DNA of 64,000 nucleotides from Pseudomonas hefeiensis (GCF_030687835.1 NZ_CP117449.1:682001-746000); one strand, 5' to 3'; numbered from the stretch's first letter, positions 27,953 through 37,475 are shown. Program-made: numbers and translations. Notes: generated from the sequence alone by a model not told the origin.

Positions 27953-28459
27953 TCAGCTCAAGGCGCTGTTGCGTTCGATTACACGGTCACCACCACCTTC
28001 GGCAATGGCGCCCTGTGGGGTGCGCTCGTAGCCACCTTCAACCAGGCCTTTTTCTTCCAGGCGGTCACGGCCACCTTCAGCTACTTCCTGACCCTGAGGG
28101 GTACGCTCGTAGCCACCTTCAGCAACTGCCTGGCCCTGAGGGGTACGTTCGTAACCATCTTCAGCTACTTCCTGACCCTGAGGGGTGCGTTCGTAGCCAC
28201 CTTCAGCGACTGCCTGGCCCTGAGGGGTGCGTTCGTAGCCACCTTCAGCGACTGCCTGACCCTGAGGGGTACGCTCGTAACCGCCTTCAGCCAGTTCCTT
28301 ACCTTGACGGGTCTGGTCGTAGCCATCATCAGCAACGGTCTGGCTATAGACCGAGCGGCTGTCCTTGATCTGTGGCGTGGCTTGTTCGGAGGCTGGCAGT
28401 GCGAAAGCGGTCGAGGCCAGCATTGAAAGGGTGAGGCTCATCAGTAATTGGCGTTTCAT
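27953..28459 (-). CDS. secreted protein made of 14-residue tandem repeats
   Basis: 168 residues from ATG 28459, chosen because AAGGAG is eight bases upstream. A signal peptide (MSLTLSMLASTAFA, cut before LPASEQ) is followed by eight tandem units of 14 residues, consensus AEGGYERTPQGQAV. Five are nearly identical at protein and DNA level (42-bp period); the first and the last three are degenerate, including AEGGRDRLEEKGLV. I do not recognise the family and see no catalytic domain. It is followed by a strong terminator and is monocistronic. Unit number can be expected to vary among strains. Confidence 0.78.
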   Translation of the reverse strand: MKRQLLMSLTLSMLASTAFALPASEQATPQIKDSRSVYSQTVADDGYDQTRQGKELAEGGYERTPQGQAVAEGGYERTPQGQAVAEGGYERTPQGQEVAEDGYERTPQGQAVAEGGYERTPQGQEVAEGGRDRLEEKGLVEGGYERTPQGAIAEGGGDRVIERNSALS

Positions 28460-28623
28460 GATCATTGCTCCTTGGGGGGGCGATAAAGTGGGTACGGAGG
28501 CAATGCTACTCTCGATAAGTCGATATAAAAGTTCATAAACGCAATGGTAATAATCAACGGAATTGATTGTTTGGCCGGAAGGCTCTAGAACGGGTGTTTC
28601 CGAGGCGATGTTTTGCACCGCAG

Positions 28624-28640
28624 TGGGTATTTTGTACCCA
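28624..28640. other. small stem-loop in the divergent gap
   Basis: TGGGTA, TTTTG, TACCCA in the 386-base gap between the repeat-protein gene and the AsmA-like gene. Otherwise I see only a plausible minus-strand AT-rich promoter region near 28510-28550 in this gap. Confidence 0.3.
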
Positions 28641-28845
28641 ATCACGCCTCGCAAAAGTGCGGGGTCGGTAACACGTAGCTGGCGGTTCGGTCAGGTTTTT
28701 CGAGTTTTTTGTGCCGTTCATCGCCCATAGAGTTAAACCTGTTGGCTGTTTCGCCAGTCCTACTCTTCACAACGAGCCGATTACAGGTTCGTGCTTCCAA
28801 GGCGTCGCTTGTCCGGACGCAGACTTGTCATCAGGAGCCTTGTGC

Positions 28846-30921
28846 ATGACGCGCACCTCAAAAATCCTCGCCTGGACCTTCGCCAGCCTTGTTGTCCTGC
28901 TGGCCGTGCTGGTGCTGGTCATCGCGTTCTTTGATTGGAACCGGATCAAGCCGCCGCTCAACGCCAAGGTTTCCGAGGAGTTGCATCGCCCGTTCGCCAT
29001 CAATGGCAACCTGGCGGTGGTCTGGCAGCGCGAACCGGAGGAGGGCGGCTGGCGGGCCTGGGTGCCGTGGCCCCATGTGGTGGCCGAAGACTTGAGCCTG
29101 GGCAACCCGGACTGGTCGAAAACCGCGCAAATGGTCACGCTCAAGCGCGTCGAATTGCGCATCTCGCCCCTGGCCTTGCTGGCGCAGCGAGTAGCGATTC
29201 CCCGCATCGACCTGACCGAGCCCGACGCCAACCTGCAACGCCTGGCCGATGGCCGTGCCAACTGGACGTTTGAGTTCGATCCGAAAGACCCGGACGCCGA
29301 ACCGTCCAGCTGGGTGGTGGACGTCGGCACCATCGGCTTCGACAAGGGCCACGTCACCCTTGACGACCAGACGCTGAAAACCCGGTTGGACCTGCTGATT
29401 GACCCGTTGGGCAAACCCATCCCGTTCAGCGATATCGTCGGTGACAAGACTGCGAAAAAAGCCCGGGACGCAGGCGCGGCGCCCCAGGATTATGCGTTTG
29501 CCTTCAAGGTCAACGGCCAGTACCACGGACAGAGCCTGGCAGGCTCCGGCAAGGTCGGTGGCTTGTTGGCGCTACAGGATGCGTCGCAACCTTTTCCGTT
29601 GCAGGCCCAGGCGAAAGTCGGCGATACCCGTGTCGAACTGGCCGGCACGCTGACCGACCCGATGAACCTGGGCGCGCTGGATCTGCGCTTGAAACTGGCC
29701 GGTAGCAGCCTGGCCAATCTTTACCCGCTGACCGGCGTGACCTTGCCGGATTCGCCGCCGTATTCCACCGATGGCCGCCTGATCGCCAAGCTCCACGAGC
29801 CCGGCGGGGCACTGTTTCGTTATGAAGCCTTCAACGGCAAGATCGGCGATAGCGATATCCACGGTGACCTGGCCTATGTTGCCAGCCTGCCGCGGCCAAA
29901 ACTCAGTGGCGCGCTGGTGTCCAATCAACTGTTGTTCAGCGACCTGGCACCCCTGATCGGAGCCGATTCCAACGCTGAACAAAAGGCCCGGGGTGGGGCG
30001 AGCAAACAGCCGTCCGACAAAGTACTGCCCGTGGAAGAATTTCGTACCGAGCGCTGGGGCGTAATGGACGCCGACGTGGAGTTCACCGGCAAGCGCATCG
30101 TCCACAGTGAGCAGTTACCCTTCACTGACCTTTACACGCATCTGCTGCTCAACGACGGCCAACTAAGCCTCGAACCCCTGCGCTTCGGTGTGGCCGGTGG
30201 CCGGCTCGATGCGCAGATCCGCCTCAACGGCCGCACCCGGCCCCTTGAAGGCCAGGCGAAGCTGACGGCGCGGGGTTTCAAGCTCAAACAGTTATTCCCC
30301 GGTTTCGCGCCGATGGAAACCAGCTTCGGCGAACTGAACGGTGATGCCGATATCACCGGCCGTGGCAATTCGGTGGCGGCGTTGCTGGGCACCTCCAACG
30401 GTACTTTGAAAATGCTCATCAATGACGGCGCCATCAGTCGGGAGCTGATGGAACTGGCAGGGCTGAACGTCGGCAACTACGTGGTGGGGAAAATCTTTGG
30501 CGACGAGGAAGTGAAGATCAACTGCGCGGCGGCGGACTTCGATATCAAGGCCGGCCTGGCGACCACCCGCCTGTTCGTGTTCGACACCGCGAACGCGATC
30601 ATTTACGTCGATGGCACGGCGAACATGGCCACCGAACAACTGGACCTGACCATTACGCCGGAGTCCAAGGGCTGGCGCTTGATTTCCCTGCGCTCGCCCT
30701 TGTACGTGCGAGGCACCTTCGCCAAGCCCGCGGCGGGCGTCAAGGCCGTGCCGTTGATACTGCGTGGGGCCGGGATGGTGGCGCTGGGCGTCATTGCCGC
30801 GCCGGCGGCCGGGTTGTTGGCCCTGGTTGCGCCCAGCGGTGGTGAGCCGAACCAGTGCGCGCCATTGCTGGAACAGATGAAGGCCGGCAAGGCGCCGGTG
30901 ACGGTCAAGCCAACCCGCTAG
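28846..30921 (+). CDS. AsmA-family protein
   Basis: 691 residues from ATG 28846, with AGGAG eight bases upstream. An N-terminal membrane anchor (SKILAWTFASLVVLLAVLVLVIAFFDW) is followed by a long beta-rich periplasmic region typical of AsmA-like proteins (INGNLAVVWQREPEEGGWRAWVPWPHVVAEDLSLGN; later GRLDAQIRLNGRTRP and TMLINDGAISRELMELAGLNVGNYVV-like blocks). AsmA-clan proteins are now viewed as bridges that move phospholipid between the inner and outer membranes. The C-terminus has a second hydrophobic segment (MVALGVIAAPAAGLLALVAPSG). Monocistronic. Confidence 0.88.
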   Translation: MTRTSKILAWTFASLVVLLAVLVLVIAFFDWNRIKPPLNAKVSEELHRPFAINGNLAVVWQREPEEGGWRAWVPWPHVVAEDLSLGNPDWSKTAQMVTLKRVELRISPLALLAQRVAIPRIDLTEPDANLQRLADGRANWTFEFDPKDPDAEPSSWVVDVGTIGFDKGHVTLDDQTLKTRLDLLIDPLGKPIPFSDIVGDKTAKKARDAGAAPQDYAFAFKVNGQYHGQSLAGSGKVGGLLALQDASQPFPLQAQAKVGDTRVELAGTLTDPMNLGALDLRLKLAGSSLANLYPLTGVTLPDSPPYSTDGRLIAKLHEPGGALFRYEAFNGKIGDSDIHGDLAYVASLPRPKLSGALVSNQLLFSDLAPLIGADSNAEQKARGGASKQPSDKVLPVEEFRTERWGVMDADVEFTGKRIVHSEQLPFTDLYTHLLLNDGQLSLEPLRFGVAGGRLDAQIRLNGRTRPLEGQAKLTARGFKLKQLFPGFAPMETSFGELNGDADITGRGNSVAALLGTSNGTLKMLINDGAISRELMELAGLNVGNYVVGKIFGDEEVKINCAAADFDIKAGLATTRLFVFDTANAIIYVDGTANMATEQLDLTITPESKGWRLISLRSPLYVRGTFAKPAAGVKAVPLILRGAGMVALGVIAAPAAGLLALVAPSGGEPNQCAPLLEQMKAGKAPVTVKPTR

Positions 30922-30953
30922 CCGATGGATTGTTGTGATGAGGCTTAGGGCCC

Positions 30954-31039
30954 CTTCGCGAGCAAGCCCGCTCCCACATTTTGACCGGGTTTCTTCAGAA
31001 TGAATGCGGTCAAGTGTGGGAGCGGGCTTGCTCGCGAAG
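30954..31039. repeat. inverted pair of REP elements
   Basis: TTCGCGAGCAAGCCCGCTCC facing its inverted copy between two converging genes. Confidence 0.85.
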
Positions 31040-31054
31040 AGGCCTGTGAGGGTG

Positions 31055-31585
31055 TTACAAGTCGGCCAGAATGTCGGCCATGTCATCGGCATGCTCTTCT
31101 TCCTGAGCCAGGATGTCTTCGAAGATTCGCCGGGTCGTCGGGTCTTTTTCACCGATGTACTGGATGATTTCCCGGTAGCTGTCGATGGCGATCCGTTCGG
31201 CGACCAGGTCTTCGTAGACCATTTCCTTGAGGGTGTTGCCCGCCACGTACTGGGCGTGGGAGTTGCGCGTCAACAGGTCGGGGTTGAACTCCGGCTCGCC
31301 GCCCAACTGCACAATGCGCTCAGCGAGCTTGTCGGCGTGTTCGGCTTCCTGGTTTGCGTGTTCGAGGAACTCGCTGGCCGCCACGCTGGCCTTGAGGCCG
31401 GTGGCCATGAAGTAGTGGCGCTTGTAGCGCAGCACGCACACCAGTTCCGTGGCCAGCGCTTCGTTGAGCAGGCGAATGACTTCCTGTCGATCAGCGCTAT
31501 AACCCTCGGTCACGGCGCCGTTCTGCACGTTCTGCCGCGCCCGTTCGCGCAGGGTGGTTACATCGGATAGGTGCATGTCGCTCAT
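31055..31585 (-). CDS. ferritin-like/bacterioferritin-type protein
   Basis: 176 residues from ATG 31585, with AGGAG upstream. A four-helix di-iron fold is indicated by NEALATELVCVLRYKRHYFMATG, EFLEHANQEAEHADKLAERI, LVAERIAIDSYREIIQYIGE and LAQEEEHADDMADIL, which supply two ExxH pairs and further Glu ligands. This is the bacterioferritin/Dps-like branch that stores iron or detoxifies peroxide; a haem-ligating Met cannot be assigned. It sits between a REP pair and a LysR gene and appears to be monocistronic. Confidence 0.82.
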   Translation of the reverse strand: MSDMHLSDVTTLRERARQNVQNGAVTEGYSADRQEVIRLLNEALATELVCVLRYKRHYFMATGLKASVAASEFLEHANQEAEHADKLAERIVQLGGEPEFNPDLLTRNSHAQYVAGNTLKEMVYEDLVAERIAIDSYREIIQYIGEKDPTTRRIFEDILAQEEEHADDMADILADL

Positions 31586-31641
31586 CTCGTTCTCCTGGAG
31601 GCTGATCCGGTAGGGCGTCACGCTCTGCAGGCGTGATCGCT

Positions 31642-32583
31642 CTAAATCTGAGTGACGCGATCCTCGAAAAGTTTTACTGAGTTTTTCAGTGCATGAGCGG
31701 ATTGCCGCGCCTCTTGTTCCAGCCACTGGAAGAATGCCCGCACCGGCGGATGGCGTTCACGGCCCGGAACGCACAGGGCGCTGTAGCCGGCGCCGTTGAC
31801 CTGGATCTGCGGCCGATAAGCCACCAACAGGCCGCTGGCGACGCTTTCAGAAGCCAGGATATTGCTCGCCAGTACCAGGCCTTGTCCGGCGATTGCCGCT
31901 TGCAGGGCGTAATGCTCCTCGTCGTACTCGCGTACGCAAGGTTGCTGGGCCAGCCAGGTTTCGCCGGCCTGGGCGCACCAGGCCTCCCAGCCATGGGCAT
32001 ACAGTTTGGCGTTGTGCCAGCGCACGCTGATCAGCGTGGGCGGCCTCTGCGCGGCCAGGGCCACTTGCTCCGGCGAGCCATACACGCCGAAGTTTTCATC
32101 GAAAAGACACAAGCCATACAGGTTCGTGTAACTGTCCAGGCTGTAGCGCACCACCAGATCGACACTGGCGTCCTGATGCAAATCGACCACTTCGCAATGG
32201 GTGTCCAGGCGCACGTTGATATTCGGGTGACGTGCATAAAACCGGCCCAGGCGCGGCACCAGCCACAGGCTGGCAAACGCTGCGGTGGTGGAAAGGGTCA
32301 GGTGAGTGTTGGTGCGTTGCGGACGCAGGGTGTCGACGCTTTGCGCCACTTCCAGCAGGGCCCCGTGCAGGCTGTGGAACAAGCGTTGGCCGCCGTCGGT
32401 GAGCCGCACCTGGCGCGGCAGCCGTTCGAACAGTTGCAGGCCCAGCCAAGTTTCCAGGGCGCGAATCTGATGGGAGACCGCCGTGGGCGTCACCGACAGT
32501 TCCGCCGCCGCTGCCTTGAAGCTGAGCAGTCGCGCGGCAGACTCAAAGACGCGCAGTGCGTTGAGGGGCAGCGTGGCAAACAT
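31642..32583 (-). CDS. LysR-family regulator (GcvA-like), probably of the adjacent azoreductase
   Basis: 313 residues: helix-turn-helix SFKAAAAELSVTPTAVSHQIRALETWLG (about residues 22-49), then an effector domain of the GcvA-like subgroup. It is divergent from the azoreductase gene with a 138-base gap, the usual arrangement for a regulator of the neighbouring reductase. The inducer is unknown; quinone- or aromatic-type stress would be plausible. Confidence 0.85.
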   Translation of the reverse strand: MFATLPLNALRVFESAARLLSFKAAAAELSVTPTAVSHQIRALETWLGLQLFERLPRQVRLTDGGQRLFHSLHGALLEVAQSVDTLRPQRTNTHLTLSTTAAFASLWLVPRLGRFYARHPNINVRLDTHCEVVDLHQDASVDLVVRYSLDSYTNLYGLCLFDENFGVYGSPEQVALAAQRPPTLISVRWHNAKLYAHGWEAWCAQAGETWLAQQPCVREYDEEHYALQAAIAGQGLVLASNILASESVASGLLVAYRPQIQVNGAGYSALCVPGRERHPPVRAFFQWLEQEARQSAHALKNSVKLFEDRVTQI

Positions 32584-32721
32584 TGCTGATCTCCTGAATT
32601 GCGATGAATGAATTTATCTCATCTAGCGTGACGAGCACTCATTTGCCCGGCCGCAGCGTTCGACATCAAGCTGCAAGCCGAAAAGATCTATTGATTCTAG
32701 TCGCAATCCAAGGAGATTCAG

Positions 32722-33360
32722 ATGAGCAAAATTCTTGTCGTGCACGGCAGCCCTCGTGGTGAGCGCTCTCACTCCCGACGCCTGACCGAGCGTTTTGTCT
32801 CGGCCTGGCAGGCGGCCCATCCGCATGGCCAACTGACCCGTCGCGAAGTGGGGCGCACTGTGATTCCTCCGGTCAACGAAGCATTCATCGCGGCGGCGTT
32901 CTACCCCGAACCGCAAGCCCGACCGTTGACCATGCAGGCGGATCTGGCACTCAGTGATGCATTGGTGACGGAACTGCAGGCCCATGATCGGTTGGTCATC
33001 TCCGCGCCCATGCACAACTTCAGCGTGCCCAGCGGCGTGAAAGCGTGGATCGACCAGATTGTGCGGATCGGGCTGACGTTCAATCACAGCCTGGATAACG
33101 GTGTGTCGCAGTACGAGCCGCTGGTGTTGGGCAAGAAAGCGCTGATCGTGACCAGTCGTGGCGATTTCGGTTTCGGGCCCGGTGGACAGCTTGAAGGGAT
33201 GAACCACGCCGACACGCTGCTGCGCACTGTGCTGGGCTTTATCGGTATCACCGAGGTGACGGTGGTTGCCGCCGAAGGCGAGGAGTCGGCCGAGCGCAGT
33301 TTCGCCCAGTCCTGCGCCGAGGCTGAGCAACGCCTGCTGGGGTTGGCGCAGACGTTCTGA
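32722..33360 (+). CDS. azoR: FMN-dependent NADH-azoreductase
   Basis: 212 residues of the AzoR/NAD(P)H-quinone reductase flavodoxin-like family: N-terminal [18 protein letters not shown] phosphate loop, [22 protein letters not shown] near residue 95, and VTSRGDFG near 145. It reduces quinones and azo compounds with NADH; the physiological role is probably quinone detoxification. AAGGAG lies upstream of ATG 32722. It is divergent from a LysR gene that probably controls it. Confidence 0.9.
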   Translation: MSKILVVHGSPRGERSHSRRLTERFVSAWQAAHPHGQLTRREVGRTVIPPVNEAFIAAAFYPEPQARPLTMQADLALSDALVTELQAHDRLVISAPMHNFSVPSGVKAWIDQIVRIGLTFNHSLDNGVSQYEPLVLGKKALIVTSRGDFGFGPGGQLEGMNHADTLLRTVLGFIGITEVTVVAAEGEESAERSFAQSCAEAEQRLLGLAQTF

Positions 33361-33429
33361 TGGCGCGGGTGTCATAGACTGGTCATCATCGATACCGATG
33401 CTGACCACCTATTGATCAAGGATGTCGCC

Positions 33430-34320
33430 ATGTCACAACAGTGCGCCACTCGTTACCCGCTGGTGCTGGTCCCCGGAATGCTCGGGTTCATTCGTCTGGT
33501 GCTGTATCCGTATTGGTATGGGATCGTTTCGGCGCTGCGCCGGGGAGGGGCAACGGTGATTGCTGTGCAGGTGTCGCCGCTGCACTCATCCGAGGTACGC
33601 GGCGAGCAGTTGCTGGGGCGGATCGAGGAGATCCTCAAGCAAACCGGTGCACAGAAAGTCAACCTGATCGGCCATAGCCAGGGCGCCCTCACGGCACGTT
33701 ACGCGGCGGCCAAGCGCCCGGACCTGGTGGCATCGGTCACCTCGGTGGCCGGCACCAACCATGGTTCCGAACTGGCTGATTACCTGCAGACCCATTACCC
33801 GGCCAACAGCGCCAAGGGCCGCTTGCTCAGTGCCTTGCTTCGGTTGATCGGCGCCCTGATGAGCCTGCTGGAAACCGGTTATCGCGGGCCCAGGTTGCCG
33901 GTGGATATCCAGGCGTCCCACGGCTCTCTCACTACCGCAGGCGTGGCCCTGTTCAACCAGCAATATCCCCAGGGCCTGCCAGAAACGTGGGGCGGGAACG
34001 GACCGGAAGTGGTCAGTGGTGTGCGTTATTACTCCTGGTCCGGGACCTTGCAGCCAGGCAAGACCGACAAGGGACGTAACCTGTTTGATGGCACCCACCG
34101 CAGTTGCCGGCTGTTCGCCCGCACCTTCGTGCGTGAGGCCGGGCAATGCGACGGCATGGTCGGGCGCTACAGCTCGCACTTGGGCACGGTGATCGGCGAT
34201 GACTATCCGCTGGATCACTTCGATATCGTCAACCAGTCGCTGGGACTGGTGGGCAGGGGCGCCGAGCCGGTTCGTTTGTTCGTCGAGCATGCGCAGCGGT
34301 TGAAGGCTGCCGGGGTGTAG
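33430..34320 (+). CDS. lip: lipase (family I, cytoplasmic type)
   Basis: 296 residues from ATG 33430, with AAGGA seven bases upstream. This is a family I triacylglycerol lipase: LVPGMLGF oxyanion-hole region, nucleophile Ser83 in GHSQG, Asp and His in later conserved blocks (GDDYPLDHFDIVNQ), and the two Cys (RSCRLFAR and GQCDGMVG) that form the conserved disulfide. It lacks a signal peptide, unlike secreted P. aeruginosa LipA, and no foldase gene (lif) follows, so it matches the smaller P. fluorescens lipases made without the type II export foldase. How it leaves the cell, if it does, is unclear. Confidence 0.85.
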   Translation: MSQQCATRYPLVLVPGMLGFIRLVLYPYWYGIVSALRRGGATVIAVQVSPLHSSEVRGEQLLGRIEEILKQTGAQKVNLIGHSQGALTARYAAAKRPDLVASVTSVAGTNHGSELADYLQTHYPANSAKGRLLSALLRLIGALMSLLETGYRGPRLPVDIQASHGSLTTAGVALFNQQYPQGLPETWGGNGPEVVSGVRYYSWSGTLQPGKTDKGRNLFDGTHRSCRLFARTFVREAGQCDGMVGRYSSHLGTVIGDDYPLDHFDIVNQSLGLVGRGAEPVRLFVEHAQRLKAAGV

Positions 34321-34343
34321 CCAGTCGGACCGCGTTATCGTTC

Positions 34344-34430
34344 TTCGCGAGCAAGCCCGCTCCCACAGTTGATCGCATTCTTTCTGAAGAAACTCAGTCA
34401 ACTGTGGGAGCGAGCCTGCTCGCGATGGCG
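34344..34430. repeat. inverted pair of REP elements
   Basis: TTCGCGAGCAAGCCCGCTCC facing CTGTGGGAGCGAGCCTGCTC, after the lipase gene. Confidence 0.8.
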
Positions 34431-34532
34431 GTAGATCAGGCACCGAAATTCGCGCAGATGAAGGTGTAACAGGCGTTGTCTACACTGCATCTCATCGCCG
34501 TACCCATCGTGCGGCAGCCAGGAGAAAACATC

Positions 34533-34823
34533 ATGAAGATGCTGCGTGCCCCTTTGTTGATGATCGGTTTGCTGTTGTGTTCCCAGGGCTTCGCCGCCAC
34601 GGCCCAACAGAACAAGATGACCACCTGCAATGCCGACGCTACCGCCAAGGCCCTCAAGGGCGACGAGCGCAAAGCTTTCATGAGCAACTGTCTCAAAGCC
34701 ACCCCGGCCGCTGCGAGTACCCCGCAGGAACGCATGAAAACCTGCAACGCCACGGCCGCGACCCAAGCGCTGAAAGGCGATGCGCGTAAAGCGTTCATGA
34801 GTGAGTGCCTGAAGAAAAAATAA
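34533..34823 (+). CDS. psiF: PsiF-repeat periplasmic protein
   Basis: 96 residues from ATG 34533, with AGGAG eight bases upstream. The signal peptide ends near SQGFAA. Two tandem PsiF repeats of about 28 residues follow, each with a Cys pair: KMTTCNADATAKALKGDERK and RMKTCNATAATQALKGDARK. The E. coli homologue is phosphate-starvation inducible, but I could not find a clear Pho box here. Biochemical function unknown. Confidence 0.85.
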   Translation: MKMLRAPLLMIGLLLCSQGFAATAQQNKMTTCNADATAKALKGDERKAFMSNCLKATPAAASTPQERMKTCNATAATQALKGDARKAFMSECLKKK

Positions 34824-34850
34824 CCGCTGGGATTTTCTTCAGCCTGAAGG

Positions 34851-34929
34851 CCTTATCGCGAGCAGGCTCGCTCCCACAGTAGATTTGCGCTTCCCGGTCC
34901 ATTGTGGGAGCGGGCCTGCTCGCGATAAG
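34851..34929. repeat. inverted pair of REP elements
   Basis: TTATCGCGAGCAGGCTCGCT facing GTGGGAGCGGGCCTGCTCGC. Confidence 0.8.
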
Positions 34930-35053
34930 TCTTCACCGGCGCTACAAAAAAACACCTGCACTGTGATCGAGGTCAGCCGATACAATTCCTAGTGCTGTTG
35001 GTGGAACGCTGGCAGACTGCCGATCCTTTCACGCCGTTTTGTTCTGAGGCTGT

Positions 35054-36067
35054 ATGCCAACGTTTTCTCAGCGTCATGTCTTGTTGGTGATCAGTTGGGT
35101 GATCATTTTTGGTGGGTTGTTGCTGGTGCTGCCGCTGCGCCTGTTGCCGAGCCTGTTGGCCGGTTTGCTGGTGTTCGAGCTGGTCAACATGCTCACTCCG
35201 CAGTTGCAACGGCTGATCGAAGGCCGGCGTGCCCGCTGGTTGGCGGTGGCGCTGCTGGGCACGCTGGTGGTCAGTGTGCTGACGTTGATTTTCGCCGGGG
35301 CCATCAGTTTCCTGCTCCATGAAGCGGAAAACCCTGGCGCGTCCCTGGACATGTTCATGGCGGTGGTCGACCGCGCCCGGGGCCAGTTGCCACCGTTCAT
35401 CGACGCCTACCTGCCGGCCAGCGCGGCCGAGTTCCGGGTGGCCATTGGCGACTGGATGAGCAAGCACCTGAGCGACTTGCAGTTGGTGGGCAAGGATGCG
35501 GCCCACATGTTCGTGACGTTGTTGATCGGTATGGTCCTGGGGGCCATCGTCGCTCTGCAGCGCATCCCCGACCTGACCAAGCGCAAGCCCCTGGCCGCGG
35601 CACTGTTCGACCGTCTGAACCTGTTGGTCAAGGCGTTTCGCAACATCGTGTTCGCCCAGATCAAGATTTCCCTGCTCAACACCTTCTTCACCGGGATTTT
35701 CCTGGCGGTGGTGCTGCCGCTGTTCGGTATCCACCTGCCGTTGACCAAGACCCTGATCGTCATGACGTTCCTGTTGGGGCTGCTGCCGGTCATTGGCAAC
35801 CTGATGTCCAACACCCTGATCACCATCGTCGCCTTGTCGCTGTCGATCTGGGTGGCAATGGCGGCGCTGGGCTACCTTATCGTGATCCACAAGCTCGAAT
35901 ACTTCCTCAATGCCCGCATCGTCGGTGGGCAGATCAGCGCCAAGTCCTGGGAATTGCTCATGGCGATGCTGGTGTTCGAAGCCGCGTTCGGCCTGCCGGG
36001 CGTGGTGGCGGGGCCGATCTACTATGCGTATCTCAAGAGTGAGTTGAAGCAGGTGGGGATGGTTTGA
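35054..36067 (+). CDS. AI-2E family (PerM-like) membrane transporter
   Basis: 337 residues, eight-helix AI-2E/UPF0118 family. Membrane segments are visible near residues 8-44, 63-88, 150-170, 205-300 and the C-terminus (FGLPGVVAGPIYYAYLKSEL is the family tail). Members export AI-2 in some bacteria and act as Na+/H+ or other ion antiporters or permeases in others. The substrate is not predictable here. No linked gene in operon arrangement. Confidence 0.85.
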   Translation: MPTFSQRHVLLVISWVIIFGGLLLVLPLRLLPSLLAGLLVFELVNMLTPQLQRLIEGRRARWLAVALLGTLVVSVLTLIFAGAISFLLHEAENPGASLDMFMAVVDRARGQLPPFIDAYLPASAAEFRVAIGDWMSKHLSDLQLVGKDAAHMFVTLLIGMVLGAIVALQRIPDLTKRKPLAAALFDRLNLLVKAFRNIVFAQIKISLLNTFFTGIFLAVVLPLFGIHLPLTKTLIVMTFLLGLLPVIGNLMSNTLITIVALSLSIWVAMAALGYLIVIHKLEYFLNARIVGGQISAKSWELLMAMLVFEAAFGLPGVVAGPIYYAYLKSELKQVGMV

Positions 36068-36094
36068 TCTGATCGGCGTTGCCTGTTCTGACGC

Positions 36095-36181
36095 CATCGC
36101 GAGCAGGCTCGCTCCCACAGTTTGACCGAGTTCCTTCAGAGGGAATGCGGTTCAATGTGGGAGCGAGCCCGCTCGCGATGG
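36095..36181. repeat. inverted pair of REP elements
   Basis: CATCGCGAGCAGGCTCGCTC facing GTGGGAGCGAGCCCGCTCGC, between the converging transporter and Hsp70 genes. Confidence 0.8.
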
Positions 36182-36200
36182 CCGCGCCGCAGAGCTCGGA

Positions 36201-37475
36201 TCAGGCCTGGGTGCCGTACCGCTTCATCGCCTCGATCGCCAGCCCGCTGCCGATGCTGCCGAAGATGTTGCCTTCCACATGCCGGGCCAGGGGCAGCATG
36301 GCCGAGACGCTGTTGCGCAGCGCCGGGATGCCGCTGGAGCCGCCGGTAAAGAACACCGTATCCACCTGATCGACGCGCACATTGGCATCGTTGAGCAATT
36401 GCGTGACGCTACCGCGCACCCGCTCCAGCAGGCCGTCGATGGCCGATTCAAACAGTCCCCGGCTCAGGTCCACGCTCAGCCCCGCCTCGATCCGGTCCAG
36501 CGGCACGTGGCGCTGGTCGGTGTGGGTCAGCTGGATCTTGGTTTCTTCCACTTCCATCGCCAGCCAGTGCCCGGCGCGTTGTTCGATCAACTTGAACAGC
36601 CGGTCGATGCCCCCGGTGTCTTCGATGTCGTAGCGCATGCTGGCCAGGGCCAGGGTGGATTTTTGTGAGTACACGCCGTTGATGGTGTGCCAGGTCGCCA
36701 GGTTCATGTGGTGGCTGGTGGGCATGTAGGCGCCGCTTTTCATGCGGCTGCCGTAGCCGAAGAGCGGCATCAGGCCGGCCAGCGAGAGCTGCTTGTCAAA
36801 ATCAGTCCCGCCGATGTGCACGCCGCCGGTGGCGAGGATGTCCGCGTGGCGGTTGTCGTGGGTGCGGCGCTCGGGCGACAGGCGCACCAGGGAGAAGTCG
36901 GAAGTACCGCCGCCGATGTCGACGATCAGCACCAGCTCCTCTTTCTCGATGGTCGACTCATAGTCGAATGCTGCCGCGATGGGCTCATATTGGAACGAGA
37001 CTTCCTTGAAACCGATGGCGCGGGCCACGTCCACCAGGGTGTTTTCCGCTTCCTGATCGGCCATTTCATCGTCGTCGACGAAAAACACCGGGCGACCCAG
37101 GACCACTTCTTCGAATTCCCGACCGGCGGTGGCCTCGGCGCGTTTCTTCAGTTGGCCAATGAACAGCCCCAGCAGATCCTTGAACGGCATGGCCGTACCC
37201 AGCACGCTGGTGTCGTGCTTGATCAGCTTGGAACCCAGCAGACTCTTGAGCGAGCGCATCAGCCGGCCTTCGTAGCCTTCCAGGTATTCGTGCAGGGCCA
37301 GGCGGCCATACACTGGGCGGCGTTCCTCGAGATTGAAAAAGACCACCGAGGGCAGGGTGATCTTGTCGTCCTCCAGCGCAATCAGCGTTTCCATGCCGGG
37401 GCGCAGCCAGCCGACAGTGGAGTTGGACGTGCCGAAGTCGATGCCGCAGGCACGGGCCGGGGATGCGTTTTTCAT
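36201..37475 (-). CDS. yegD: Hsp70-family chaperone of the YegD type
   Basis: 424 residues, an actin-fold nucleotide-binding domain without a normal substrate-binding domain, as in YegD. Phosphate 1 motif GIDFGTSNSTVGW near residue 11, phosphate 2 VDIGGGTSDFSLV near 187, adenosine motif FFTGGSSGIPALRN near 375. The gene is divergent from cbpA, with a 297-base gap that holds a sigma-32-like promoter, so the locus groups three chaperone-related genes. Client specificity unknown. Confidence 0.88.
   Translation of the reverse strand: MKNASPARACGIDFGTSNSTVGWLRPGMETLIALEDDKITLPSVVFFNLEERRPVYGRLALHEYLEGYEGRLMRSLKSLLGSKLIKHDTSVLGTAMPFKDLLGLFIGQLKKRAEATAGREFEEVVLGRPVFFVDDDEMADQEAENTLVDVARAIGFKEVSFQYEPIAAAFDYESTIEKEELVLIVDIGGGTSDFSLVRLSPERRTHDNRHADILATGGVHIGGTDFDKQLSLAGLMPLFGYGSRMKSGAYMPTSHHMNLATWHTINGVYSQKSTLALASMRYDIEDTGGIDRLFKLIEQRAGHWLAMEVEETKIQLTHTDQRHVPLDRIEAGLSVDLSRGLFESAIDGLLERVRGSVTQLLNDANVRVDQVDTVFFTGGSSGIPALRNSVSAMLPLARHVEGNIFGSIGSGLAIEAMKRYGTQA

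Noticed and set aside
34440..34530. Pho box upstream of psiF
   Set aside because: No two CTGTCAT-like direct repeats at the required spacing.
34973..36118. 381-residue frame antisense to the AI-2E transporter
   Set aside because: Composition (Gln/His/Arg-rich) is that of the complementary strand of a membrane protein gene.
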